In this document: piece after piece, positions 25,037-36,858 of the stretch
How the letters are laid out: each line of letters starts with the position of its first letter
Numbering within the stretch: position 1 is the first letter of the stretch
Source: Deltaproteobacteria bacterium
Lineage (GTDB): Bacteria; Myxococcota_A; Polyangia; Polyangiales; JADJMO01
NCBI GenBank assembly: GCA_016182965.1
Contig: JACPFM010000203.1
Location: forward strand, 1-39,101
Length of the DNA stretch: 39,101 bases
Reading direction: 5' to 3'
Notes under the pieces: generated by a model
What the model saw: only the letters and a program-made list of their open reading frames with translations
What the model was told of the DNA's origin: nothing
The model's database searches: none
Position numbers and translations under genes: made by a program

Positions 25037-25057
25037 GAAATCCGAAAAATCACACTG

Positions 25058-25085
25058 CTTCGACCTTCGACCTTCGACCTTCGAC
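25058..25085 (-). repeat. Heptad array C', 4 x GTCGAAG (minus strand)
   Basis: Four perfect CTTCGAC units on the plus strand, complementary to array C at 25016-25036. Confidence 0.9.
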
Positions 25086-25136
25086 CCACCTGCGCGAGCA
25101 AGCTCAGCGCGCGTGTCCGAGAATCGCGACCGGTGA

Positions 25137-25171
25137 CTCTAGACTCTAGACTCTAGACTCTAGACTCTCGA
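25137..25171 (-). repeat. Heptad array B', 5 x TCTAGAG (minus strand)
   Basis: Four perfect CTCTAGA units and one CTCTCGA on the plus strand, complementary to array B at 24773-24800. Confidence 0.9.
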
Positions 25172-25175
25172 CCAG

Positions 25176-25189
25176 CTGACGACTGACGA
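25176..25189 (-). repeat. Heptad array A', 2 x TCGTCAG (minus strand)
   Basis: Two perfect CTGACGA units ending exactly at the TAG stop (25192-25190) of the minus-strand lipoprotein gene, complementary to array A at 24717-24737. Confidence 0.9.
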
Positions 25190-25753
25190 CTAGTGCGACC
25201 CCAACAGCACCGTCGGATCGTTGAGCCAATCGCCGACGACGACCTCGATCGGCGTCGCGACGCCGGCGGTCGGCGGCATCGAATTCGCCAGCCGCACCAC
25301 GCCGCCGATCTGCAGGCGATCGCCGACGAGCGCCGGCACGCTGAAGTGGATACAGCCGCCGCCGGGGCCGATCTTCTTGGCGCCGAGGACCTCGAGCACC
25401 TCGCGCTTGCCGTCGCGATCGCGGAAGACCTGCACGAGGAGGAACTGATCGGCGGTGTGCGGATCGTGATCGGGCACGACGTCGATCGGCGGCACCTCGG
25501 ACGTGGCGACGTCGACCATCGTGCGACCGAGCACCGGATCGAACGTCGCCCGCGCCCAGAGCGGGACGGCGTTCTTCGGCGACGACGACAGCGACAGCGC
25601 CTGCTCGGACCGCCCGACGAGCTCCCGATTGCTCTGTTCGGGGCCCTCGTCAGGCGCCATCGCACAACCGACGGAGGACACGGCGAGCACGCACGCCAGG
25701 GTGCACGTCGCGCGCTCGAGCGCGCGAACGGCGAGCTTCGTCAGCGACCTCAT
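25190..25753 (-). CDS. Small lipoprotein of unknown function
   Basis: A 187-residue putative lipoprotein. I chose ATG 25753, because AGGAAGGA precedes it and the protein then opens with a basic, hydrophobic leader and an SVGC lipobox (Cys30). A Ser/Glu-rich spacer follows (about 33-60). The rest has beta-strand character: PLWARATFDPVLGRTMVDV, then FLLVQVFRDRDGKREVLEVLGAKKIGPGGGCIHFSVPALVGDRLQIGG, which suggests a small beta-sandwich. I recognise no family. It is divergent from the kinase gene, with a palindrome-rich 243-bp region between them, so the kinase could influence its expression, but this is only positional. Confidence 0.75.
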   Translation of the reverse strand: MRSLTKLAVRALERATCTLACVLAVSSVGCAMAPDEGPEQSNRELVGRSEQALSLSSSPKNAVPLWARATFDPVLGRTMVDVATSEVPPIDVVPDHDPHTADQFLLVQVFRDRDGKREVLEVLGAKKIGPGGGCIHFSVPALVGDRLQIGGVVRLANSMPPTAGVATPIEVVVGDWLNDPTVLLGSH

Positions 25754-25816
25754 CGACCATTCCTTCCTGCAGGCGTTTGGCCCGCGGCGACGCCCCTGTT
25801 CTCGGCGGGGCAAACC

Positions 25817-25885
25817 TGACAATTGTCATGGTAGCGCCGCACCTCGGCCGTGCACCAGAAAAGCGCAATGATCTTGGACATGTCC
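25817..25885. promoter_or_regulatory. Palindromic sites between the lipoprotein and kinase genes
   Basis: TGACAATTGTCA (25817-25828) is a perfect 12-bp palindrome, AT-rich in its centre and 64 bp from the lipoprotein start. GGACATGTCC (25876-25885) is a second, 10-bp palindrome. A GGCC-GAA-GGCC hairpin lies just beyond. Dyads of this size are typical operators for dimeric regulators. No regulator can be named, and 10-12-bp palindromes arise by chance at a modest rate. Confidence 0.4.
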
Positions 25886-25996
25886 GGAACGACATCGGCC
25901 GAAGGCCGGCCACAGGTGGCAGGCTCTCCGTCGGCATCGCCGGCGCTCGCACCAGTTTGGAACGCGCCGCCGGGCGTGTGATTCTCGAACGTCTCG

Positions 25997-30034
<4,038 letters not shown>

Positions 30035-30053
30035 TCGAGCCCAAACTTTGTCC

Positions 30054-30081
30054 TTGCACGGCGCACCTACATGGAGATACA
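30054..30081 (+). promoter_or_regulatory. Weak promoter-like site before the L,D-transpeptidase gene
   Basis: TTGCAC (30054-30059) and GATACA (30076-30081) are 16 nt apart in an AT-richer patch directly before the ATG at 30091. Each hexamer matches consensus at only three bases. If used, the mRNA leader would be almost absent. Confidence 0.2.
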
Positions 30082-30090
30082 TAAGCGCTC

Positions 30091-31116
30091 ATGTACGGAG
30101 GGCTCGCACGGGTGCTCGTCGCGGTTGCCACGATTTCTCTCGGGACCGGCGCAGGCGGCTGCGCGGCGGAGGCGTTCCACGACGACGAGGAGGCCTCGGA
30201 GGCCAACGGCAAGGGCGACTTGAGCCTGGGCACCGTCGAAGGCGCCGCCGAGAGCTGGGGCGACGCGACGAAGTGCAAGCCGATCCCGAGCCTCGAGGCG
30301 CTGAGGTCTCCCGAGATCGTCATCTCGCTCGACGGGCTCACGCTGCACCTGCGCGATCGCGCGGGCACCTACGATCGCGTGTTCCCCATCGGCCCCGGCG
30401 CGATCGAGAACGGCAAGTCGCTGACGCCGATCGGGCAGTTCTACACGGGCAGCAACACCACCGAGGTGCCCGACAGCAAGTGGGGCTACTACTACGCGTG
30501 CCGCGTCATGTGGACCGACAGCGAGACCGGCAAGGCCTCGCCGGTGTTCGCCGGCCTGCCGTTCATCCGCCTGGCCGGCGCGCCCACCGCCGGCTACGCG
30601 ATCCACGGACCGGTCGACCGGTTCACCGCGCCGAACGGCGGCAGCCTGCGTCGCGGCTACGTCTCGCACGGCTGCATCCGCATGGCCGCCGAGGACATCG
30701 TGGAGGTCTACGCGCGCATCCGCGGCCGCGCGCGCACCCCCGTGCGCATCCAGCAGGAGGTCGAGCGCCTCGGGAGCGAGAGCGGCGTCGCCGTCGACGT
30801 CGCGCAGAAGTGGATCGGCAGCGAGTGCCGCGCAACCGCCGACTGCAACTTCCAGGGCGGCGTCTGCCGCGTCCCGCAGGGCGCCACGATCGGCACCTGC
30901 ACCCGCCCCTGCACGCGCGCCTGCCCCGATCGCGCGGGCGAGGCGACCACGTTCTGCGTGCCCGATCCGGCGAACGGCGCCGGCATGTGCGTGCCGCAGG
31001 CCTCGGTCACCTTCACCGATCGCTGCGATCGCTACCCCGGCCGGCTGGTGCTGAAGGCAGGCGCGTCGCGGCCCGATCGCTCGGCGCGCGCCGACGTATG
31101 CGCGCCCGTTCGCTGA
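30091..31116 (+). CDS. L,D-transpeptidase (YkuD) lipoprotein
   Basis: A 341-residue envelope enzyme. An AGGC lipobox gives lipidated Cys24, followed by an acidic linker. The YkuD catalytic domain spans about 70-230, with the H-x-S-H-G-C-x-R core: His172 in YAIHGPVDRF and SHGCIR with His193, Cys195 and Arg197. These enzymes form 3-3 peptidoglycan cross-links or attach proteins to peptidoglycan through the meso-diaminopimelate residue, using Cys as nucleophile. After the domain there is a Cys-rich tail of about 100 residues (CRATADCNFQGGVC and CTRPCTRACPD), resembling disulphide-stabilised surface domains of myxobacterial lipoproteins. That tail is unusual for YkuD enzymes and may bind wall or matrix. 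All catalytic residues are present. Confidence 0.92.
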   Translation: MYGGLARVLVAVATISLGTGAGGCAAEAFHDDEEASEANGKGDLSLGTVEGAAESWGDATKCKPIPSLEALRSPEIVISLDGLTLHLRDRAGTYDRVFPIGPGAIENGKSLTPIGQFYTGSNTTEVPDSKWGYYYACRVMWTDSETGKASPVFAGLPFIRLAGAPTAGYAIHGPVDRFTAPNGGSLRRGYVSHGCIRMAAEDIVEVYARIRGRARTPVRIQQEVERLGSESGVAVDVAQKWIGSECRATADCNFQGGVCRVPQGATIGTCTRPCTRACPDRAGEATTFCVPDPANGAGMCVPQASVTFTDRCDRYPGRLVLKAGASRPDRSARADVCAPVR

Positions 31117-31135
31117 GCGGCGGCATCGAACGGAC

Positions 31136-32518
31136 GTGTCGTCCCCCGGCCTGGCCGAGCTGCACCTGCACCTCTACGGGTGCCTGACGAGCGATCACGT
31201 GCTCGATATGCTCGCGCTGGCGGAGCGGCCGGCGTGGGACCGCTACGAGCCGTCGTACGAACGCGTCTTCGGGCGGCCCTCCCCTGCCCGCGCGCTCGTC
31301 GAGCGCCATCGCCGCGGCGACGCGTCGGCGCGCGCCGAGTTCCGGGAGCTGTTCGTGTTCGGCGAGGCCGACGCGGGCTCCTTCGCCCGATTCCAGGCGA
31401 AGTTCGACCTGATCGCGGCGGCGAGCGTCATCGGGCTCGCGGTGCACGAAGAAGAGCACCGCGCCGCCGCGCTCGCGGAGCTCCGCCAGTCGGCGCGGGT
31501 GGTCCTCGACGATCAGCGGCGGCACGGCGTGGGCTACGCCGAGCAACGGTTCTTCTTCGGGCACCGCACGCCGGCCGAGTTCGTCGACGAGGGGCTGCGC
31601 GCGATCCTCGAGGTCTACGCCGAGCACCACGCGCGCGGCGGTCGCCCCATCGCGCGGCTCGCCGCCAGCCTCCCGCGGAGCAACCCCTGGCATCACTGGG
31701 AGGTCGTGCAGCGGCTCGCGCTGTCCGATCTCGGCGTCGCGCTCACCGGCGTCGACTTCTGCTTCATCGAGGAGGGGCACCCGCCGAAGGAGCAGCGCGC
31801 GCTGTTCTCGGCGGTGCGCGATCACAACGCGCGAAACCCGGAGCGCGCGCTCTCGATCCTCTACCACGTGGGCGAGAGCTTCGAGGACAAGTCGCTCGAG
31901 AGCGCGGTGCGCTGGGTGCACGAGGCCGCCGAGCTCGGCGCCCACCGGCTGGGCCACGCGATCGCGCTCGGCGTCGATCCGGCCGCGTACGGCGAAGTGC
32001 GGCGCGAGAGCGTCGCCGAGCGCCGCGATCAGGTGCTCTACGATCTGCGGCACGCCGAGGGGCTCGAGCGCCACGGCGTGCGCGTCGATCGACCTGCGCT
32101 GGCCCGCGAGCTCGACGAGCTCGATGCGCTCGATAGGCTCGATGCGCTCGGAAGACGCGCGCCGCCGGACGAGGTCCAGGTCGTCTACGACGATCGCCGC
32201 CGCGCAGAGGTGCACGCGCGGCAGCGCTTCGCGATGGCCGCCGTCCGCGCGCACGGCGCCGTGGTCGAGGTGTGCCCGACGTCGAACCTGCGCATCGGCG
32301 GGCTGCGCGATCCTTCGCACCATCCGCTCCGCCGGTTCCTCGAGGAGCAGGTGCCGGTCGTGATCGCCTCCGACGATCCCGGCATCTTCGGCACCACCCT
32401 GCGCGACGAGCTCGCCTGGGCCGCGGCCCACGCCGGCCTCTCGGCCGAGGAGCACGACGCGCTCGCGGCCGGCGCGTGGCGCTACCGGAGCGAGCGGCTC
32501 ACCGGACGCGATCGCTGA
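31136..32518 (+). CDS. Adenosine-deaminase-like amidohydrolase with long insert
   Basis: A 460-residue metal-dependent deaminase-family protein, against about 340 for adenosine deaminase. The ligands and catalytic residues are all recognisable: His10 and His12 in ELHLHLYG, His244 and Glu247 in YHVGES, His274 in LGHAIAL, and Asp413/Asp414 in ASDDPGIF. The conserved EVCPTSN starts at residue 378, so the stretch from His274 to Glu378 is about 100 residues, where ordinary adenosine deaminases have some 25. That insert contains a tandem ELDELDALDRLDALG region. The enzyme would deaminate adenosine or a related aminopurine, but the insert could change substrate or oligomerisation. The start is GTG 31136, 20 bp after the transpeptidase, so the genes may be co-transcribed. 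Confidence 0.85.
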   Translation: MSSPGLAELHLHLYGCLTSDHVLDMLALAERPAWDRYEPSYERVFGRPSPARALVERHRRGDASARAEFRELFVFGEADAGSFARFQAKFDLIAAASVIGLAVHEEEHRAAALAELRQSARVVLDDQRRHGVGYAEQRFFFGHRTPAEFVDEGLRAILEVYAEHHARGGRPIARLAASLPRSNPWHHWEVVQRLALSDLGVALTGVDFCFIEEGHPPKEQRALFSAVRDHNARNPERALSILYHVGESFEDKSLESAVRWVHEAAELGAHRLGHAIALGVDPAAYGEVRRESVAERRDQVLYDLRHAEGLERHGVRVDRPALARELDELDALDRLDALGRRAPPDEVQVVYDDRRRAEVHARQRFAMAAVRAHGAVVEVCPTSNLRIGGLRDPSHHPLRRFLEEQVPVVIASDDPGIFGTTLRDELAWAAAHAGLSAEEHDALAAGAWRYRSERLTGRDR

Positions 32519-32557
32519 GCACGCGCGAGATCCGTCCCTGTTTGGCATCGATTCTGT

Positions 32558-34450
32558 GTGAGGTCCTCCGGGCGACCGCGGCGGTTTCCGATCGGCGCGG
32601 AGACGACGGCTGACGGGGTGCATTTCCGCGTGTGGGCGCCTCGCAGTCGCCGCGTCGCGGTGGTGATCGGCGGCGCCCGGCCCGTCCCGCTCGAACCCGA
32701 GCCTTCGCTGCCGCGCCGCGGTCCACGCGTCGACGGCTGGTTCTCCGGCCTCGTCGCGGGCCTGCGCGCCGGCGCGCGCTACCGATTCCGGCTCGACGAC
32801 GACGGCGAGTTCCCCGATCCGGCCTCGCGGTTCCAGCCGGAGGGACCGCACGGGCCGTCGGAGGTGATCGATCCGCGCTTCGGCTGGACCGACGGCGCCT
32901 GGACCGGACCGGCGCCGGAGCGGCAGGTGATCTACGAGCTGCACGTGGGCGCGTACACGGCGGCGGGGACGTACCGCGCCTTGATCGAGCAGCTCGACGA
33001 GCTCGCGCGGCTCGGCGTGACCTGCCTCGAGCTGATGCCGCTCGCCGACTTCCCCGGGCGGTTCGGCTGGGGGTACGACGGAGTGAACCTGTTCGCGCCC
33101 TCGCGGCTCTACGGGCGGCCCGACGATCTGCGCGCGCTCGTCGACGCCGCGCACGCGCGCGGGCTCGCAGTGATCCTCGACGTCGTCTACAACCACCTCG
33201 GCCCCGACGGGAACTACCTCGGGGCGTTCGCCGACGAGTACGTCAGCGAGCGCTACGGGAACGAGTGGGGCGAGCCGCTCAACTTCGACGGCCCCGGATC
33301 GCAGGCGGTCCGCGAGCTGTTCGTCACCAACGCGCGCTACTGGATCGAGGAGTACCACCTCGACGGCCTGCGCCTCGACGCGACCCAGTCGATGCACGAC
33401 GCGTCGCCGACGCACGTCCTCGTGGACATCGCGCGCGCGGTGCGCGAGGCGGGAGCCGGCCGCCGCACGCTGCTCGTCGCCGAGAACGAGCCGCAGCACG
33501 CGCGCTTCGCGCGGCCGATCGAGCGCGGCGGCTACGGCCTCGACCTCATGTGGAACGACGACTTCCACCACGCCGCGCGGGTGGCGGTGACCGGCCACGA
33601 CGAGGCGTACTTCACCGACTACCGGGGCACGCCGCAGGAGCTGGTCTCGGCGATCCGGCACGGGTTCCTCTTCCAGGGGCAGACCTACCGATGGCAGAAG
33701 AAGCGTCGCGGGCAGCGCGCGCGCGATCTCGCGCCGTGGCAGCTCGTGGTCTACGTGCAGAACCACGACCAGGTCGCCAACTCCGCGCGCGGCGAGCGGC
33801 TCGATCGGCAGACCAGCCCCGGGCGGCTGCGCGCGATCACCGCCGTGACGCTGCTCTCGCCGGCGACCCCGATGCTCTTCATGGGGCAGGAGTTCGCCGC
33901 ATCGGCGCCGTTCCTCTACTTCGCCGATCATCACGGCGAGCTCGGCGCATCGGTCCGGCAGGGCCGACACGCGTTCCTCGCGCAGTTCGCGAGCGTCGCC
34001 ACCGGGCACCATGCGCTCGCCGATCCGGCCGACGAGGCGACCTTCGCGCGCTGCAAGCTCGATCTCGACGAGCGCACGCGTCACGCCGAGACGTACGCGC
34101 TGCACCGCGATCTGCTGCGGCTGCGCCGGGAAGACGCCGTGCTCGCGGACGTCGAGAAGCGGGTCGACGGCGCCGTGCTCGCCGACGAGGCGTTCTGCGT
34201 CCGCTACTCGTCGCGCAGGGGCGAGCGGCTCCTGATCTGCAACCTCGGGCGGAGGCTCCTGCTCTCGCCGGTGCCGGAGCCGCTCCTCGCACCGGTCGAC
34301 GAACGGCCGTGGTCTCTGCTGTGGTCGAGTGAAGCCCCCACGTACGGCGGCCGGGGCACGCCGGCCGTCGAGCGCGAGGACGGGAGCTTCGACGTCCCCG
34401 CCCACGCGACGGTCGTGCTGCAACCTCCCGCGCCCGAGGACACCCGATGA
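32558..34450 (+). CDS. treZ: Malto-oligosyltrehalose trehalohydrolase
   Basis: A 630-residue GH13 enzyme that releases trehalose from maltooligosyl-trehalose. An N-terminal CBM48-like sandwich (about 12-100, HFRVWAPRSRRVAVVI) precedes the barrel. The catalytic residues are Asp274 (GLRLDATQSM, nucleophile), Glu309 (LVAENEPQ, acid/base) and Asp404 (QNHDQVANSARGER, transition-state stabiliser), the last in a TreZ-type context. It starts at GTG 32558 and ends 4 bp inside the next gene (ATGA). The partner enzyme TreY, which makes the substrate from glucans, is not in the window. With the debranching enzyme it forms a glucan-to-trehalose unit, useful in osmotic stress or during development. Confidence 0.93.
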   Translation: MRSSGRPRRFPIGAETTADGVHFRVWAPRSRRVAVVIGGARPVPLEPEPSLPRRGPRVDGWFSGLVAGLRAGARYRFRLDDDGEFPDPASRFQPEGPHGPSEVIDPRFGWTDGAWTGPAPERQVIYELHVGAYTAAGTYRALIEQLDELARLGVTCLELMPLADFPGRFGWGYDGVNLFAPSRLYGRPDDLRALVDAAHARGLAVILDVVYNHLGPDGNYLGAFADEYVSERYGNEWGEPLNFDGPGSQAVRELFVTNARYWIEEYHLDGLRLDATQSMHDASPTHVLVDIARAVREAGAGRRTLLVAENEPQHARFARPIERGGYGLDLMWNDDFHHAARVAVTGHDEAYFTDYRGTPQELVSAIRHGFLFQGQTYRWQKKRRGQRARDLAPWQLVVYVQNHDQVANSARGERLDRQTSPGRLRAITAVTLLSPATPMLFMGQEFAASAPFLYFADHHGELGASVRQGRHAFLAQFASVATGHHALADPADEATFARCKLDLDERTRHAETYALHRDLLRLRREDAVLADVEKRVDGAVLADEAFCVRYSSRRGERLLICNLGRRLLLSPVPEPLLAPVDERPWSLLWSSEAPTYGGRGTPAVEREDGSFDVPAHATVVLQPPAPEDTR

Positions 34451-36540
34451 ACGACATCGAGCGGAGCGAGCTGGTGCGGACGGTCCCGTGCGGCGCCCTC
34501 GCCGGCGACGAGCACGACCCGCTGCTGACGCGCGAGTGGCTGGTCGCCAACGGGCTCGGCGGGTACGCGTCGGGGACGATCTCGGGCGTGCCGACCCGCC
34601 GCTATCACGGCCTGCTCGTCGCGGCGCTGCCCAACCCGCTCGGGCGCATGCTGATGCTCAATCACCTCACCGAGATCGTGCGCCTGACCGACCGCATCAC
34701 GATCATCGGCCTCGGCGGCCACGAGCGTCAGGGCGCGCTCGAGCTGCAGGGCAAGGGACACCTCGTCGAGTTCCGCCTCGAGCTCGGGCTGCCGGTGTGG
34801 CGCTACGAGGTCGGCGACATCGTGCTGGAGAAGCGGCTGTGGATGCCGCACCGTCAGAACACCGTGCACATCCAGTATCGACTGCTCGACGGCAACGGTC
34901 CGGTGCGGATGAAGCTCCGCCCGGCGGTGAACTTCCGCCCGCACGAGGCGCCGGTGAGCTCGCCGCTCCACCACCCGTACGTGGTGACCGCGCGCGATCA
35001 GCAATACGAGCTGTGCGCGGCGAAGGACCTGCCGCCGATGCGCATGAAGATCATCGGCGCGCGCTCGTCGTTCACCCTCGAGCCGGAGACGGTCCCCGAG
35101 ATCCTCTACCGCATCGAGGAGAGCCGAGGCTACGACGCGCGCGGCGATCTGTTCAGCCCCGGTCACTTCCGGGTCGACGTCGATCTGCGCTCGCCGGCGA
35201 CGCTCGTGGCGTCGACCGAGTCGTGGGACACGATCGAGGTCTTGTCGCCGGAGACCGCGATCGCCGCGGAGCTCGAACGCCGCCGATCGCTGGTGTCACG
35301 CGCCGATCCGTCCGCGCGCACCGGCGCGCCGGCGGAGCTCGTGCTGGCGGCCGATCAGTTCATCATCAGCCCTGCGGGGCGCTCGCAGGAGGCGGCGCGC
35401 GCGCACGCCGTCGGCGACGAGGTGCGCACGGTGATCGCCGGCTACCACTGGTTCACCGACTGGGGCCGCGACACCATGATCAGCCTCGAGGGCCTGACGC
35501 TGCAGACGGGTCGGCAGCTGGAGGCCGGCTACATCCTCCGCACCTTCGCGCACTACGTGAAGGACGGGCTCATCCCCAACATGTTCCCCGAGGGTGAGCG
35601 CGACGGGCTCTATCACACGGCCGACGCGACGATGTGGTTCTTCCACGCGATCGACCGCTACATGACGGCGACCGGCGATCGCGACACGCTGGTGCGGCTG
35701 CTCCCCACGCTGCGCGACATCGTCGATCACCACGTGCGCGGCACGCACTTCGGCATCGGCGTCGATCCGAAGGACGGGCTCCTGCGGCAGGGCGCCGAGG
35801 GCTATCAGCTGACGTGGATGGACGCGAAGGTCGAGGGTTGGGTGGTGACGCCCCGCCGCGGCAAGGCCGTCGAGATCAACGCGCTCTGGTACAACGCGCT
35901 GCGGCTGCTCGCCGGTTGGCTCGAAGAGACCGGCTCGACCGACGAGGCGCGCCGCATCTCGTCGCTCGCCGATCGCGTGCAGATCTCCTTCAACGAGCGG
36001 TTCTGGTACCCCGAAGGCGGCTACCTCTACGACGTCGTCGACGTTATTGGTGGTGATGATGGTGAGCATGGTGAGGACGGCGAGGACGGCAAGGACGATC
36101 CCGCCTGCCGCCCGAACCAGATCCTGGCGATCGCGCCGCGCCACGCGGTCCTCGATCGCGCGCGGTGGGACGCCGTAGTGCGCGTGGTGCACGATCGACT
36201 GCTGACGCCGGTGGGCCTCCGGTCGCTCGCCCCCGAGCACGCGGACTACAAGCCGCGCTACTACGGCGATCTCCGCACGCGCGACGCGGCGTACCACCAG
36301 GGCACGGTGTGGGGCTGGCTCATCGGCCCCTTCATCGACGCGTGGCTGAAGGTCCACCCGGACGACAAGGCGGGCGCGCGACGCTTCCTGAGCGGTCTGT
36401 GCGATCACCTCGATCACGCGTGCATCGGGTCGATCAGCGAGATCTTCGACGCGCAGCCGCCGTTCACCGCGCGCGGGTGCGTGGCGCAGGCGTGGAGCGT
36501 GGCCGAGGCGCTCCGGTGCTGGGTGAAGACACAAGGGTGA
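34447..36540 (+). CDS. Glycogen debranching enzyme (amylo-alpha-1,6-glucosidase, GH133-like)
   Basis: A 697-residue enzyme that removes alpha-1,6 branches of glycogen in the cytoplasm. The N-terminal domain opens with the typical EWLVANGLGGYASGTISGVPTRRYHGLL. The catalytic part starts near WFTDWGRDTMISLEGL, then TADATMWFFHAIDRY and LTWMDAKVEGWVVTPRRGKAVEINALWYNAL, the signature block of GDE enzymes. The start overlaps the treZ stop by 4 bp, so the two are translationally coupled. Residues 536-550 are a foreign-looking collagen-like insert (see the repeat feature). In homologous enzymes this point is a short surface loop before RPNQ. The insert probably does not harm activity, but it is absent from family members I know. 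Confidence 0.92.
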   Translation: MNDIERSELVRTVPCGALAGDEHDPLLTREWLVANGLGGYASGTISGVPTRRYHGLLVAALPNPLGRMLMLNHLTEIVRLTDRITIIGLGGHERQGALELQGKGHLVEFRLELGLPVWRYEVGDIVLEKRLWMPHRQNTVHIQYRLLDGNGPVRMKLRPAVNFRPHEAPVSSPLHHPYVVTARDQQYELCAAKDLPPMRMKIIGARSSFTLEPETVPEILYRIEESRGYDARGDLFSPGHFRVDVDLRSPATLVASTESWDTIEVLSPETAIAAELERRRSLVSRADPSARTGAPAELVLAADQFIISPAGRSQEAARAHAVGDEVRTVIAGYHWFTDWGRDTMISLEGLTLQTGRQLEAGYILRTFAHYVKDGLIPNMFPEGERDGLYHTADATMWFFHAIDRYMTATGDRDTLVRLLPTLRDIVDHHVRGTHFGIGVDPKDGLLRQGAEGYQLTWMDAKVEGWVVTPRRGKAVEINALWYNALRLLAGWLEETGSTDEARRISSLADRVQISFNERFWYPEGGYLYDVVDVIGGDDGEHGEDGEDGKDDPACRPNQILAIAPRHAVLDRARWDAVVRVVHDRLLTPVGLRSLAPEHADYKPRYYGDLRTRDAAYHQGTVWGWLIGPFIDAWLKVHPDDKAGARRFLSGLCDHLDHACIGSISEIFDAQPPFTARGCVAQAWSVAEALRCWVKTQG
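36049..36099 (+). repeat. Collagen-like Gly-X-Y insert within the debranching enzyme
   Basis: Five in-frame Gly-X-Y triplets (GDD, GEH, GED, GED, GKD), preceded by a Gly and followed by Asp. The DNA is a degenerate GGT-GAN-GAN/GGC-GAG-GAC tandem array. Several codons here end in T (GGT, GAT, CAT), which is rare elsewhere in the window, pointing to a recent expansion of a short repeat. Confidence 0.75.
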
Positions 36541-36558
36541 ACGGACCCGGGAGCGGGC

Positions 36559-36623
36559 GCGAGATCTCGCCGTGCCCTGCGCCGCGTTCGCTGGTCGCAT
36601 TTCTGTCTAGTTCGGTTGACAGA
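36559..36623 (+). promoter_or_regulatory. Palindromes and -35-like hexamer upstream of hicAB
   Basis: GCGAGATCTCGC (36559-36570) is a perfect 12-bp palindrome. TCTGTC (36602-36607) and GACAGA (36618-36623) are perfect half-sites 10 nt apart, 28 bp before the hicA GTG. The second half-site overlaps a consensus -35 (TTGACA, 36616-36621), although a good -10 is lacking. HicB proteins with a DNA-binding tail usually repress their own operon at such sites. Terminator use of the first palindrome is possible. Confidence 0.4.
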
Positions 36624-36651
36624 TCTCCTCGGGGCGCGTAACCAAGAGATC

Positions 36652-36858
36652 GTGACCGCTCGCGAGGTCGTTCGGCGTCTCGTCGATCTCGACTGCGCCG
36701 AGCGCGCCGGCAAGGGCTCACATCGCGTGTTCGTCTCCTCGCAGGGCCGTTGCAGGACGGTCGTGCCGATGCACCGCGGCGACATCCCGAACGGCACGGT
36801 GCGCGCGATCCAGAGGCAGATGGAACATTGCCTCGGAAAGGACTGGCTGCTGCGATGA
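36652..36858 (+). CDS. hicA: HicA-type mRNA interferase toxin
   Basis: A 68-residue protein with the HicA double-stranded-RNA-binding-like fold: TAREVVRRLVDLDC, GKGSHRVF with the catalytic His24, and MHRGDIPNGTVRAIQRQM, a HicA-type PxGTxxxIxRQ ending. HicA cleaves mRNA and halts growth until neutralised by HicB. I start at GTG 36652, since this gives the usual HicA length; a TTG at 36616 would add a leader with no homology. Its stop overlaps the hicB start by 4 bp (ATGA), in the toxin-first order usual for hicAB. The family call comes from motifs and gene order together; each alone would be weaker. Confidence 0.85.
   Translation: MTAREVVRRLVDLDCAERAGKGSHRVFVSSQGRCRTVVPMHRGDIPNGTVRAIQRQMEHCLGKDWLLR

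Larger units (their letters stand above)
24713..25189. other. Convergent intergenic region made of three nested inverted heptad arrays
   Basis: Between two convergent stops the order is A (TCGTCAG), B (TCTAGAG), C (GTCGAAC/G), then C', B', A' as reverse complements, like nested brackets. Non-repeat sequence lies mainly at 24801-25015 and 25086-25136. No credible gene is present: the frames across it change composition with the repeats. Any transcript entering from either side would fold back on itself, so a shared terminator or RNA-stability element is the simplest idea. Confidence 0.8.

Noticed and set aside
24814..25149. Two overlapping frames (one on each strand) of about 95-108 residues in the heptad region
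   Set aside because: Their translations change character exactly where the 7-bp repeats begin, and they have no ribosome binding sites or motifs.
21047..25189. CRISPR-like arrays
   Set aside because: Units are 7 bp with no spacers and no cas genes are nearby.
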